DNA from: Syntrophorhabdus sp. PtaB.Bin184
GTDB taxonomy: Bacteria > Desulfobacterota > Syntrophorhabdia > Syntrophorhabdales > Syntrophorhabdaceae
Reading direction: 5' to 3'
DNA: 8,725 nt
NCBI GenBank assembly: GCA_002067555.1
Contig: MVQQ01000206.1
Location: 1-8,725 of the forward strand
Positions 1 to 7,057 of this stretch are shown here, in pieces. Position numbers and translations under genes: made by a program. The number at the start of each line of letters is the position of its first letter. Within the stretch, counting starts at the first letter, position 1. The notes beneath the pieces were generated by a model. It searched no databases. It saw only the letters and a program-made list of their open reading frames with translations, and was not told the origin of the DNA.

Positions 1-26
1 AATATCCTTACATCCGTAATCTCCAT
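1..26 (-). CDS. spoVG: SpoVG family protein, N-terminal fragment (cut by window edge)
   Basis: Only eight codons are inside the window: an ATG at 26-24 followed by codons reading M-E-I-T-D-V-R-I. This matches the very conserved opening of SpoVG proteins. SpoVG proteins are small nucleic-acid-binding regulators of about 85-100 residues, found in Firmicutes, spirochaetes and many deltaproteobacteria. The start is supported by a strong Shine-Dalgarno sequence, GGGAGGGG, 7 nt upstream. It is also supported by a one-base overlap with the ispE stop (TAATG), which points to translational coupling. Known context agrees: in deltaproteobacteria and Firmicutes spoVG often lies in the ispE-prs-rplY-pth neighbourhood. 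The call rests on eight residues plus context, so the gene beyond the edge should be checked. Confidence 0.75.
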
Positions 27-883
27 TAGTTTACCCCTCCCTGCACGCTGTGCGCAACAAAAACAGTACCCATCTTCCTTATTGCCGATACCAACGATGC
101 CTGAGTCGCATCGTGTTCATTCTCGAAGACAGCGAACACCGATGAACCGCTTCCGCTCATCAGCGAACCGAGGGTGTTTGTCCCTTTCAATGCATCCTTT
201 ATTCCCTGGATCTGCGGACATAGCGTTAAGGCGACGTGCTCCAGATCGTTTTCCAGAATGCCCGCGATTTGTTTTGGAGTACTAAAATTTTCCATCAATT
301 TAATATCGTTTTGCTTCTTTGTCAACACGATTCTCAGACCCTGGTACACGGCCTTCGTCGATACACTGACATTCGGGTAGACTATGACGTACCATATGCG
401 GGGAAGACGGACCGGTGTGATCACATCCCCTATCCCCTCCATGATGCAGGATTCTCCATGGATAAAGAGGGGGACATCCGCTCCCACCCGGCTGCCTATA
501 CCGTTGAGATCGTCATTGCTTAGCCCCGGTTCCCAGCGTGCGGAAAGCGCTTTCAGAACCGTGGCGGCATTGCTGCTTGGCCCGCCAAGCCCGCTGCCTA
601 TGGGTATCCGCTTCTCGATGAAAACGCGCACGCCTTTCTTTACACCCACCGCCTCCCGCAGCATCCGAACGGCGCGGTAGACCGTATTCTCCTCGCCCCG
701 GGGAAGGATGCCCCTGTCGTCATCAATGATGATCTCCTCACCGGAGATGTCCTCGATGTGTATCGTATCGTACACGGAGACGAGGTCGACAAGGCTGCGG
801 AGATCGTGATAGCCGTCGGGTCTTCGGGAAAGGACCTTGAGATAGAGATTGACTTTGGCGGGAGAGAGAACTGTGGTCTTCAC
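26..883 (-). CDS. ispE: 4-diphosphocytidyl-2-C-methyl-D-erythritol kinase (IspE)
   Basis: Cytoplasmic GHMP-superfamily kinase that phosphorylates the 2-hydroxyl of CDP-methylerythritol with ATP in the MEP pathway to IPP and DMAPP. The protein has 285 residues; E. coli IspE has 283. It opens with the family signature SPAKVNLYLKV, with Lys9 matching the catalytic lysine. PDGYH follows at about residues 22-26. The ATP-binding loop PIGSGLGGPSSNAA is at 94-107 and GADVPLF carries the catalytic Asp136. The C-terminal glycine motif MSGSGSSVFAVF is near 242-253. The frame stays open upstream into rng, but family homology begins at the GTG codon at 883-881, chosen as the start. It lies 5 nt after the rng stop, with an AAGGGA Shine-Dalgarno about 13 nt upstream, a rather long spacing. 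The stop overlaps the next ATG by one base. Confidence 0.95.
   Translation of the reverse strand: MKTTVLSPAKVNLYLKVLSRRPDGYHDLRSLVDLVSVYDTIHIEDISGEEIIIDDDRGILPRGEENTVYRAVRMLREAVGVKKGVRVFIEKRIPIGSGLGGPSSNAATVLKALSARWEPGLSNDDLNGIGSRVGADVPLFIHGESCIMEGIGDVITPVRLPRIWYVIVYPNVSVSTKAVYQGLRIVLTKKQNDIKLMENFSTPKQIAGILENDLEHVALTLCPQIQGIKDALKGTNTLGSLMSGSGSSVFAVFENEHDATQASLVSAIRKMGTVFVAHSVQGGVN
34..41 (-). promoter_or_regulatory. Shine-Dalgarno sequence of the spoVG-like gene
   Basis: On the minus strand these bases read GGGAGGGG, ending 7 nt before the ATG at 26. The site lies inside the last codons of ispE. It is the strongest ribosome-binding site in this four-gene run, suggesting that the downstream small protein is made in larger amounts than IspE. 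Confidence 0.7.
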
Positions 884-888
884 GGCCG

Positions 889-2370
889 CTACATTATCCC
901 TTCTATCTGGAACTTGTCTATCGTAAACTCGGGATTGGCTATGAGGTTCACTTTTGTTCCGTAGGTGGTCTCCAGGTGCTCGAGAGAACTCTTTTCCTCT
1001 TCGTACATCAGGTCGGCCACGTCGGGAGAGAGATAGATGTTGAAGACCCGTCCTTCGCCTTTTCTGCAGGAGCTCCTCAGTTCCCTCAGGACCTCGTAGC
1101 AGACCGTGTGGCGGGACTTGACATATCCCGACCCTTCGCAGTTGGGACACGTTTCGGTGAGGAGGTTGACTATGTTGTGACGCGTGCGCTTCCTCGTGAG
1201 CTGAACAAGTCCCAGCTCGCTGATGGGATAGGCGAAGGTCTTGATCCTGTCCTTCTTGAGGGTGTCCATCAACGCCTGAAAGACCATCTCGCGCGATTCC
1301 TTACGCTCCATGTCGATGAAATCGACGATGATGATACCGCCCACGTTGCGAAGCCGTATCTGGTAGGCTATCTCCTTGACAGCCTCCAGATTAGTTCTCA
1401 GGATGGTATCCTCCAGGTCTTTCTTGCCCAGGTACCTTCCCGTGTTCACATCGATGACGGTGAGGGCCTCGGTATAGTCGAGGACTATGTAGCCTCCCGA
1501 TTTCAGCCATATCTTTCGCTGGAGAAGCTTCGCCACCTCCATCTCGATGCCGTAGACCTCGAATATCGGGTCGCGCTCATCGAAATAGATCACTTCGCAG
1601 CCCTCTTCGGGGAGGTATTCCTTGAGAAACTCTTCAAGGCGGCTGTGGATGTACTGATCGTCGACAATGATCCTCTTGAGGTTGTGGGAATGGAGGTCGC
1701 GGATGACCCTGAAGATGATGCCCAGTTCCTGGTGGAGGATGGCCGGTGCGCGCGTGGCCTTCGCCTTTTCCTGGATGCTCTCCCAGATGCGTTTCAGGAA
1801 ATTGAGGTCGGTGGCGAGTTCCTCGGCGCTCTTGCCCTCCGACGCCGTCCTGCCAATCAGCCCGTACCCCTTGGGACATATCTCCTTCATCACCGTGGCG
1901 AGGCGCTTTCGCTCCTCCTCGTCCTCGATCTTCCGGGAAACACCGATGTGGTCCGTGCCGGGCATGAGCACCAAAAGCCGCCCGGGAAGGGTGATCTTCG
2001 ACGTGACACGCGTCCCCTTCTGCCCGATTGGCTCACGGGAGACCTGGACGATGAGCTCCTGCCCGTCCTCGAGGACGCCCTCGATCCTCTCCCCCGCCTC
2101 GAAGTGAAAGTCGGAGCTGTCGAACTCCTCGTACATCCCACGGTCGAGGATAATATCGCCCACGTAGAGGAAGGCCGACTTCTCGAGCCCTATGTCGATG
2201 AACGCGGCATCCATGCCCGGGACGATCCTGACGACCTTGCCCTTGTAGATGCTCCCCACCATGCTGTGATCGTTCTTTTTTTCGATGAAGAATTCTACGA
2301 GAGTCCCGTTTTCCAGGAAAGCGATCCGTGTTTCGCTGTACGTTACGTTGATTACCAGTTCAGAAGCCAT
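889..2370 (-). CDS. rng: Ribonuclease G (RNase E/G family endoribonuclease)
   Basis: Single-strand-specific endoribonuclease. RNase G trims the 5' end of 16S rRNA and starts decay of some mRNAs. The protein has 493 residues, close to the 489 of E. coli RNase G, and lacks the long C-terminal degradosome scaffold of RNase E. Residues about 37-120 form the S1 RNA-binding domain (GSIYKGKVVRIVPGMDAAFIDIG). The DNase I-like catalytic core contains IDVN (Asp307) and VDFIDM (Asp350), spaced 43 apart like the two metal-binding aspartates of E. coli RNase E. The Zn-link is CPNCEGSG at 408-415. The ATG at 2370 is preferred over the adjacent TTG at 2373; it overlaps the end of the radical SAM gene by 11 nt. 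A possible Shine-Dalgarno, GGTGGA, lies 14 nt upstream. RNase G next to this radical SAM fusion is a recurring bacterial arrangement. Confidence 0.96.
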   Translation of the reverse strand: MASELVINVTYSETRIAFLENGTLVEFFIEKKNDHSMVGSIYKGKVVRIVPGMDAAFIDIGLEKSAFLYVGDIILDRGMYEEFDSSDFHFEAGERIEGVLEDGQELIVQVSREPIGQKGTRVTSKITLPGRLLVLMPGTDHIGVSRKIEDEEERKRLATVMKEICPKGYGLIGRTASEGKSAEELATDLNFLKRIWESIQEKAKATRAPAILHQELGIIFRVIRDLHSHNLKRIIVDDQYIHSRLEEFLKEYLPEEGCEVIYFDERDPIFEVYGIEMEVAKLLQRKIWLKSGGYIVLDYTEALTVIDVNTGRYLGKKDLEDTILRTNLEAVKEIAYQIRLRNVGGIIIVDFIDMERKESREMVFQALMDTLKKDRIKTFAYPISELGLVQLTRKRTRHNIVNLLTETCPNCEGSGYVKSRHTVCYEVLRELRSSCRKGEGRVFNIYLSPDVADLMYEEEKSSLEHLETTYGTKVNLIANPEFTIDKFQIEGIM

Positions 2371-4642
2371 CAATTCGTCTCGATTCCACCTTTATGATCC
2401 TCGTGAATTCGCCCTGCATCCAGAGCTGTTTCACGCCCTTGCCGCGCCACACGTAGAAAAACCTGTCCTTCGCCCGCCTCCAGAGAGTGGGTCCGTCTTC
2501 CACTGGAGCATCAGCAATGAGCAGGAACAGGTATTCTTTTACCACATTTCTTAGAGAACCTTCAATAAATTCGTGCATTTTAATGCCCGAGGGCAGCTTT
2601 TTGTTGATGGCCCTCACCGTGGACGCATCCACCTCTTGACCGCTGCCCGTCTCGACTTCGATGAATTCGGCGAAGCTTTCCACACCCACCGGAAGGGCGT
2701 CCGTGAGAGCTATCTTCGGAAGCGGGTGGTACTTTCCCCTCATCCTCATATTGATACCCGAGGATTTCATGGCCCTCACGATGATGTTCATGACGTCGAG
2801 ATGGCCGATGTATCGGGCATCACCGTACTTGCCGTAGCGAAAGGTGAACTTCTTCGGGGCCTCACCGGCTTCAGCCGTGACCTCGGCTGCGGCGTCCAAA
2901 ATGCTGACCCTCCCGGGCCTCTCCTCAAAGGGTGCCCGCTGCGGAAGGGAACACCCGAGACCACAGCCGGCGCAGCCGGCGAGGCACGACACGGTCATCT
3001 CCCCTGATCCCGCTTTCTCAAGTTCTCTTCCGAGAAAGGCATCCTCAAAACCCATGTCGACGATATCCCAGGGAAGCCCCTCGGCCCTGTCGCGACTGCC
3101 GGTGTATGTCTTTATGTCCGCTGAATTCTCCTCGAACCATCGCCTGTATGGTTCGAAAGAGAAGAATTCCCTCCATGCTTCGAGGCGCGCCCCCTGGTCG
3201 TGAAGGTATTCGAAAAGGGGTGCGAGACGCTCGTCCGCCCGCGCCACGATACCCTCCACGATACTCACCGAGGTGTCGCGGTAGCGCACCCGAACGCCCG
3301 TCTTCCTCAGCGCGTCCTTGATGAACATGATCTTCTCTGCGAGAACGCTCTCTTCGTCCATGGGGAGCCACTGGAAAGGCGTGTGCGGCTTCGGTGTGAA
3401 AGGGGACACGGAGAGGTTCACATCCATGCCCGCCGCCCGGAACGGCGTTATCACGTCCCGGATGGCAAGGAGATCATCCCGGGTCTCCCAGGGAAAACCG
3501 ACCATGAGGTAGAGCTTGAGCCTTCGCCAGCCCAGGGTCTTGAGCTGCGGCAACTGCGCCACGAGGGTGTCCACGTCGATGTCCTTGTTGAGGCGGGACC
3601 TGAGGGAAACTGTCGGGGCCTCGAGGGCAAAGGTGAAACCAGTCCGAGCCATCTGGCCCATGGCCCGTATCTCGTCCTCTCCGATGCTTCCTATCTTGAG
3701 GGAGGGCAGGCTCACGGACAGGCCAGGATAGGTTCTCTTCGCATATTCCAGCACGTCGAAGAGGAAGGGGTAGTCCCCCGAGCTCAAGGACAACAGGGAG
3801 ATCTCCTCGTAACCGGTGTGGCGGAGCCCTTCGTCGATGACGGCCTTCACCGCCTCGAAGGAGCGCTCGCGATACGGCCGGTAGCCAAACCCGGCAAGGC
3901 AGAACCTGCAGCCGTTCCCGCAGCCCCGCGATATCTCGATGTTGAGCCGGTTGTGCACGCTGTCCACGGTGGGTATCGGGGGGCGCACCGGATGGTACGT
4001 GTTATCGAGATCGCTCACGAAAAGGCGCTTCACCTGTGACGAAGGAACAAAGGGAGAATAAACCCCTTCCGAACGAGCCATCTCCCTGATGATACCGTCC
4101 CGCGGTTCCCCTTTCATGTCGCGTGCCGTCTTCAGCAGGGACGGGAGTATATCGTCGCCTTCTCCGGCCACGATGACATCGAAGAAGCGTTCGTACGGCT
4201 TCGGATTAAGCATCAGCGGACCGCCCCCGATGACGATGGGATCTTTGCCCGCCCGCTCTTCCGCCCGTATCCTCACGCCTCCGAGGGCGAGCATGTTGAG
4301 GACGTTGGTCACGTTGAGCTCGTAGGTGAGTGAAAACCCTATCAGGTCCATCGCGTGAAGGGGGGTCCTCGACTCCAGCGTCCCAAGCGGGGTACCCGAT
4401 CTCCTGAGGTGCTCCTCCATATCCGCCCAAGGCGCGAAACAACGCTCGCACCAGACCCCCTGAACGTTGTTGGCGATCTCGTAGAGGAGAAAGAGCCCGT
4501 AATAGGACATCCCTATCTCGTATATGTCGGGATAGCACAGGGCGAACCGCACCGTGACGTCGCCGGGGGCCTTCCTCACATGGTTCGGCTCGCACCCGAT
4601 ATACCGCGCGGGCCTGAGAATATTTCGGGGAATATCGATCAT
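2360..4642 (-). CDS. Radical SAM protein fused to DUF2344 (TIGR03960/TIGR03936 type), function unknown
   Basis: A 760-residue fusion. Residues about 1-230 resemble the B12-binding-like N-terminal region of TIGR03960 proteins, ending in PYERFFDVIVAGEGDD. The radical SAM core follows, with the [4Fe-4S]-binding CGNGCRFC (Cys241, Cys245, Cys248) inside an EISRGC context. KLYLMVGFPWET at about 376-387 is typical of the barrel's later strands. A second cluster, CLAGCAGCGLGC (Cys553, 557, 560, 564), sits in the linker and could hold an auxiliary Fe-S cluster (inference). The C-terminal domain from about 597 (FTFRYGKYGDARYIGHLDVM, then LPVGVESFAEF) is DUF2344. No substrate is known for this family. 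Coupling to rng suggests an RNA or ribosome-related role. The ATG start fits homologues but has no recognisable Shine-Dalgarno: a pyrimidine-rich repeat arm lies just upstream. Confidence 0.88.
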   Translation of the reverse strand: MIDIPRNILRPARYIGCEPNHVRKAPGDVTVRFALCYPDIYEIGMSYYGLFLLYEIANNVQGVWCERCFAPWADMEEHLRRSGTPLGTLESRTPLHAMDLIGFSLTYELNVTNVLNMLALGGVRIRAEERAGKDPIVIGGGPLMLNPKPYERFFDVIVAGEGDDILPSLLKTARDMKGEPRDGIIREMARSEGVYSPFVPSSQVKRLFVSDLDNTYHPVRPPIPTVDSVHNRLNIEISRGCGNGCRFCLAGFGYRPYRERSFEAVKAVIDEGLRHTGYEEISLLSLSSGDYPFLFDVLEYAKRTYPGLSVSLPSLKIGSIGEDEIRAMGQMARTGFTFALEAPTVSLRSRLNKDIDVDTLVAQLPQLKTLGWRRLKLYLMVGFPWETRDDLLAIRDVITPFRAAGMDVNLSVSPFTPKPHTPFQWLPMDEESVLAEKIMFIKDALRKTGVRVRYRDTSVSIVEGIVARADERLAPLFEYLHDQGARLEAWREFFSFEPYRRWFEENSADIKTYTGSRDRAEGLPWDIVDMGFEDAFLGRELEKAGSGEMTVSCLAGCAGCGLGCSLPQRAPFEERPGRVSILDAAAEVTAEAGEAPKKFTFRYGKYGDARYIGHLDVMNIIVRAMKSSGINMRMRGKYHPLPKIALTDALPVGVESFAEFIEVETGSGQEVDASTVRAINKKLPSGIKMHEFIEGSLRNVVKEYLFLLIADAPVEDGPTLWRRAKDRFFYVWRGKGVKQLWMQGEFTRIIKVESRRIDGF

Positions 4643-4650
4643 CAGTCTAA

Positions 4651-4753
4651 AGGCGGGTTATAGGTTATGGGTCATGGGTCATGGGAAAAACAGAACAGCC
4701 GGATGGTATTCTTCTTTTCCTAATTCCTATTACCCATTACCTATTACCCATCA
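4651..4753. repeat. Imperfect ~100-bp palindrome with arms of five phased 7-bp repeats
   Basis: The left arm on the plus strand runs in heptads from 4651: a degenerate AGGCGGG, then TTATAGG, TTATGGG, TCATGGG, TCATGGG, followed by an A-rich AAAAACAGAA to 4695. The right arm (4753 down to 4709, minus strand) reads TGATGGG, TAATAGG, TAATGGG, TAATAGG, AATTAGG, then AAAAGAAGAA. The two arms stay in register about a centre at 4702 without gaps. The central units match at 5-6 of 7 positions and the A-rich inner parts at 8 of 10. The loop is about 13 nt. The outermost right unit supplies the TGA stop of the phosphomutase gene, and the left arm ends 8 nt before the radical SAM ATG. No U-tract follows in the minus-strand direction, so a classical terminator is not supported. 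An RNA hairpin affecting read-through or mRNA stability is possible. Confidence 0.75.
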
Positions 4754-6109
4754 CCTGTATCTCTCCATTATCCTTTCCAGGTCTTCCATGACCATTGACT
4801 GGATGCGGTCGAGGGCCTTTTGTGTTTCGGCCTCGAACCTCAGGACGAGGATTGGCTGGGTGTTGGAGGGACGCACGAGTCCCCAGCCGTCGTCGAATAC
4901 GGCCCGCACTCCGTCAATGTCGATGATGGGATACCGGGACCGGTAGAGTTCAGTCAGCTCCCGCACGACGTCGAACTTCACACTGTCCGGGCAGTCGGTA
5001 CGTATCTCGGGCGTAAAATAGGTCTTCGGCAGGTCAGCGAGAAACTCCGACACGGGCCTTCCATCCTGTTCCATTATCTCCAGGAACCGAAGAGAGGCGT
5101 AGATCGCGTCGTCGAATCCGAAGAAACGGTCGGCGAAGAAGATGTGGCCGCTCATCTCACCACCCATCATGGCGTGGACGTCCTTCATCTTCTGCTTGAT
5201 GAGCGAATGTCCCGCCTTCCACATGATGGGCACACCGCCGCGTTTCGCGATATCGTCGAAGAGGTTCCGGGAGCACTTGACCTCGGAGACGAATGTCGCC
5301 CCTTTGTGCTCCTTGAGTATCTGCCGGGCATAGATGAGCATGAGGTAATCACCCCAGATGATGCCTCCCTTTTCATCCACGACGCCTATCCGGTCCGCGT
5401 CGCCGTCGTATCCGATGCCGACGTCCGCCTTCTCCCTGCGGACGGTGTCCCTCAGCGTGACGAGGTTCTTCTCCACGGTGGGGTCGGGGAAATGGTTGGG
5501 GAAATGCCCGTCCATGTCGCAGAACAATTCCGTCACCTTCTGGCCGAACTCTTTCATGATGGGGGCGGCCACGACCCCTCCCGTGCCGTTGCCCGCGTCC
5601 ATAACGACGTCGAAGCTCTTTGTGAGCCTGATGTTCCCGCGCAGGTACTCGTGGTAGTCCCTGACGATGTCCTTGTACTCGCGGTACGATCCCTGTCCCG
5701 CGGCATACTCTCCCGACTCGATAATCCTTCTTATGTCCTGTATCCGGTCCCCATGGAGGGTCGCCCTGTCGACGGCCACCTTGAAACCGTTCATGGTGGG
5801 AGGGTTGTGGCTTCCCGTCACCATGATGCCGCCTTCCACGCCGAGAGTGAAGAGCGAGTAGTAAAAAAGCGGTGTTGGAGCAAGGCCTACGTCGACAACA
5901 TCGAGGCCGCTTTTCACCATCGCCTCAGCGAGAAGGTCGCGGTAGTGTTCGGAACTGAGCCGGCAATCGCGGCACAGGGCCGCCTTCTTCTTCCCGAGCT
6001 TCGCCATGTAAGACCCGAAGGCACGGCCAATGCTCAACACCACGTCATCGGTAAGGTCGGGCTCGACGCTTCCCCTGATGTCGTATTCCCTGAATATCTC
6101 ATTGTTCAT
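4751..6109 (-). CDS. algC: Phosphomannomutase/phosphoglucomutase, AlgC type
   Basis: Alpha-D-phosphohexomutase that interconverts mannose-6-P/mannose-1-P and glucose-6-P/glucose-1-P, feeding GDP-mannose and UDP-glucose for envelope and exopolysaccharide synthesis. All four domains are visible in 452 residues. The N-terminus is FREYDIRG. The active-site loop VTGSHNPPTMNGFK carries phosphoserine Ser100. The Mg2+ loop GYDGDADR contains Asp235, Asp237 and Asp239. The sugar-binding loop GGEMSGH is at 316-322, and the phosphate-binding loop GWGLVRPSNTQP is at about 408-419. The TGSHNPP and GGEMSGH forms match Pseudomonas AlgC better than glucosamine mutase GlmM; manB or pgm are alternative names. 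A strong Shine-Dalgarno (AAGGAG) lies 5 nt before the ATG. It follows the DUF72 gene by 50 nt and is probably on the same transcript. Its TGA stop lies in the outermost heptad of the adjacent palindrome. Confidence 0.93.
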   Translation of the reverse strand: MNNEIFREYDIRGSVEPDLTDDVVLSIGRAFGSYMAKLGKKKAALCRDCRLSSEHYRDLLAEAMVKSGLDVVDVGLAPTPLFYYSLFTLGVEGGIMVTGSHNPPTMNGFKVAVDRATLHGDRIQDIRRIIESGEYAAGQGSYREYKDIVRDYHEYLRGNIRLTKSFDVVMDAGNGTGGVVAAPIMKEFGQKVTELFCDMDGHFPNHFPDPTVEKNLVTLRDTVRREKADVGIGYDGDADRIGVVDEKGGIIWGDYLMLIYARQILKEHKGATFVSEVKCSRNLFDDIAKRGGVPIMWKAGHSLIKQKMKDVHAMMGGEMSGHIFFADRFFGFDDAIYASLRFLEIMEQDGRPVSEFLADLPKTYFTPEIRTDCPDSVKFDVVRELTELYRSRYPIIDIDGVRAVFDDGWGLVRPSNTQPILVLRFEAETQKALDRIQSMVMEDLERIMERYR

Positions 6110-6159
6110 GTCGACTCCTTGTCGGGGTCCCGCAACAGGGACGATATCACCTGATGCCG

Positions 6160-6978
6160 TCAGTTGTGGGGAGCGGTTCGCGCCGCCGAACCAAACGACG
6201 GCTTCTCGCGCAAGAGCTCGATCATCATTTGAGCGTTCCTGGCCGCCTTTCCCGCGTGGCAGTTGTTGAAGAAGACGAAGGTCGTGCCCTCCGTGCCCGA
6301 AGCAATCTCCTCTATGGGCTGCACGAAGCCCCTCAACTCCTTCTCCGAGTACAGGTAATCATAACGGACATCGACGGGCTCCCTGAACCACGCCCTGTTC
6401 CTCCCGTGGAAACGGAAATACCCCGTCCGCGATGTAAGGACCGGCGTGAAGGGCATGAGGCCCTTAAGCTTCGGTTCGTCGACAACGCAAAAGCCGAGGG
6501 ACAACTCCCTGAGAAGGTCGAAATACCTCTCTTCGAACCATCTGGCATTGCGGAACTCGATGACCGATTCGTATCCCGCGAACTCTTCCCGTATCCTTCG
6601 CAGGTAGCCGATGTTCTCGTCCGTGGGCAGGAACATGTAGGGAAACTGGAAGAGAAGCGCCTTCAGGCTCTTCCCCAGGGGTTTCACACCTTCCCTGAAA
6701 AAGCGGCACGTATCCTTCACATTCTCGTCAACGGAATGGGTGATACCCTTGTACGCCTTCACGACGAAAGAGAAGTCCGGCGTCGTCCGCCGCGCGAAGG
6801 ATTCCATGGTCTTCTGCGACGGCATTGAATAGTACGTGTAGTTCACTTCCAAGGCCTTGAACCCCAGCGTGTTGACGTAGTAGGGCAGCATGTCCTGTTT
6901 CCGGGTGCCAGGCGGATACACCTCTCCTAGCCAATCATCAAAGGAAAACCCGCTTGTTCCGACCAGTATTTCGCCCAT
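6160..6978 (-). CDS. DUF72 family TIM-barrel protein (YecE-like), function unknown
   Basis: The 272-residue protein carries the DUF72 signature blocks: GTSGFSFDDW at 7-16, LEVNYTYYSMPSQ at 43-55, FQFP at 110-113, EFRNARWF at 141-148, YFRFHGRN at 187-194 and FVFFNNCHAGKAARNA at 234-249. The family folds as a TIM barrel; its reaction is not established. No signal peptide or membrane segment is seen, so it is probably cytoplasmic. The frame is open a further 39 codons upstream to 7095, but those residues are not family-like and run through the promoter region, so the ATG at 6978 is chosen. No clear Shine-Dalgarno precedes it. It is transcribed divergently from the LOG gene and probably cotranscribed with the phosphohexomutase 50 nt downstream. 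Confidence 0.88.
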   Translation of the reverse strand: MGEILVGTSGFSFDDWLGEVYPPGTRKQDMLPYYVNTLGFKALEVNYTYYSMPSQKTMESFARRTTPDFSFVVKAYKGITHSVDENVKDTCRFFREGVKPLGKSLKALLFQFPYMFLPTDENIGYLRRIREEFAGYESVIEFRNARWFEERYFDLLRELSLGFCVVDEPKLKGLMPFTPVLTSRTGYFRFHGRNRAWFREPVDVRYDYLYSEKELRGFVQPIEEIASGTEGTTFVFFNNCHAGKAARNAQMMIELLREKPSFGSAARTAPHN

Positions 6979-6989
6979 TTCGTTTTGAT

Positions 6990-7018
6990 TTGACAAGCAA
7001 TTTGTATGTAAATAATAT
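6990..7018 (+). promoter_or_regulatory. Predicted sigma70-type promoter for the LOG-family gene
   Basis: A perfect consensus -35 TTGACA (6990-6995) is followed after 17 bp by TAATAT (7013-7018, 4 of 6 positions of TATAAT). The expected start near 7025 gives a leader of about 33 nt before the ATG at 7058. The AT-rich stretch is unlike the surrounding GC-rich DNA. The -35 lies only 12 bp from the DUF72 start codon. Confidence 0.65.
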
Positions 7019-7040
7019 ATGTCAGCGCCCAAAATCTCAA
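7012..7040 (-). promoter_or_regulatory. Predicted sigma70-type promoter for DUF72 and algC
   Basis: On the minus strand a -35 TTGAGA (7040-7035) is followed after exactly 17 bp by a -10 TATTAT (7017-7012). Each differs from the consensus hexamer at one position. The expected start near 7005 gives a leader of about 27 nt before the ATG at 6978. Its -10 shares bases with the plus-strand -10. Confidence 0.65.
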
Positions 7041-7057
7041 GGTAAAAAGGGGAGACC

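Noticed and set aside
884..1150. Extended N-terminus of IspE (an extra 89 residues)
   Set aside because: The extension overlaps rng out of frame, is arginine-rich and unlike IspE. Family homology begins exactly at the GTG at 883.
976..2397. A 473-codon open frame on the plus strand, antisense to rng
   Set aside because: The opposite strand carries every RNase G motif. The antisense translation is rich in D, E, L, V and H without recognisable domains, typical of the mirror frame of a GC-rich gene.
4651..4664. TATAAC hexamer on the minus strand just upstream of the radical SAM gene as a -10 box
   Set aside because: No acceptable -35 lies 16-18 bp upstream, and the hexamer is simply part of the heptad repeat.
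6127..6142. Small hairpin GTCCC-GCAACA-GGGAC between DUF72 and algC
   Set aside because: The stem has only 5 bp and no U-tract. It is too weak to call a terminator, and the two genes are probably cotranscribed.
4820..6154. A 444-codon open frame on the plus strand, antisense to algC
   Set aside because: It mirrors the AlgC frame, shows no motifs and has no ribosome-binding site. It is explained by codon bias in GC-rich DNA.
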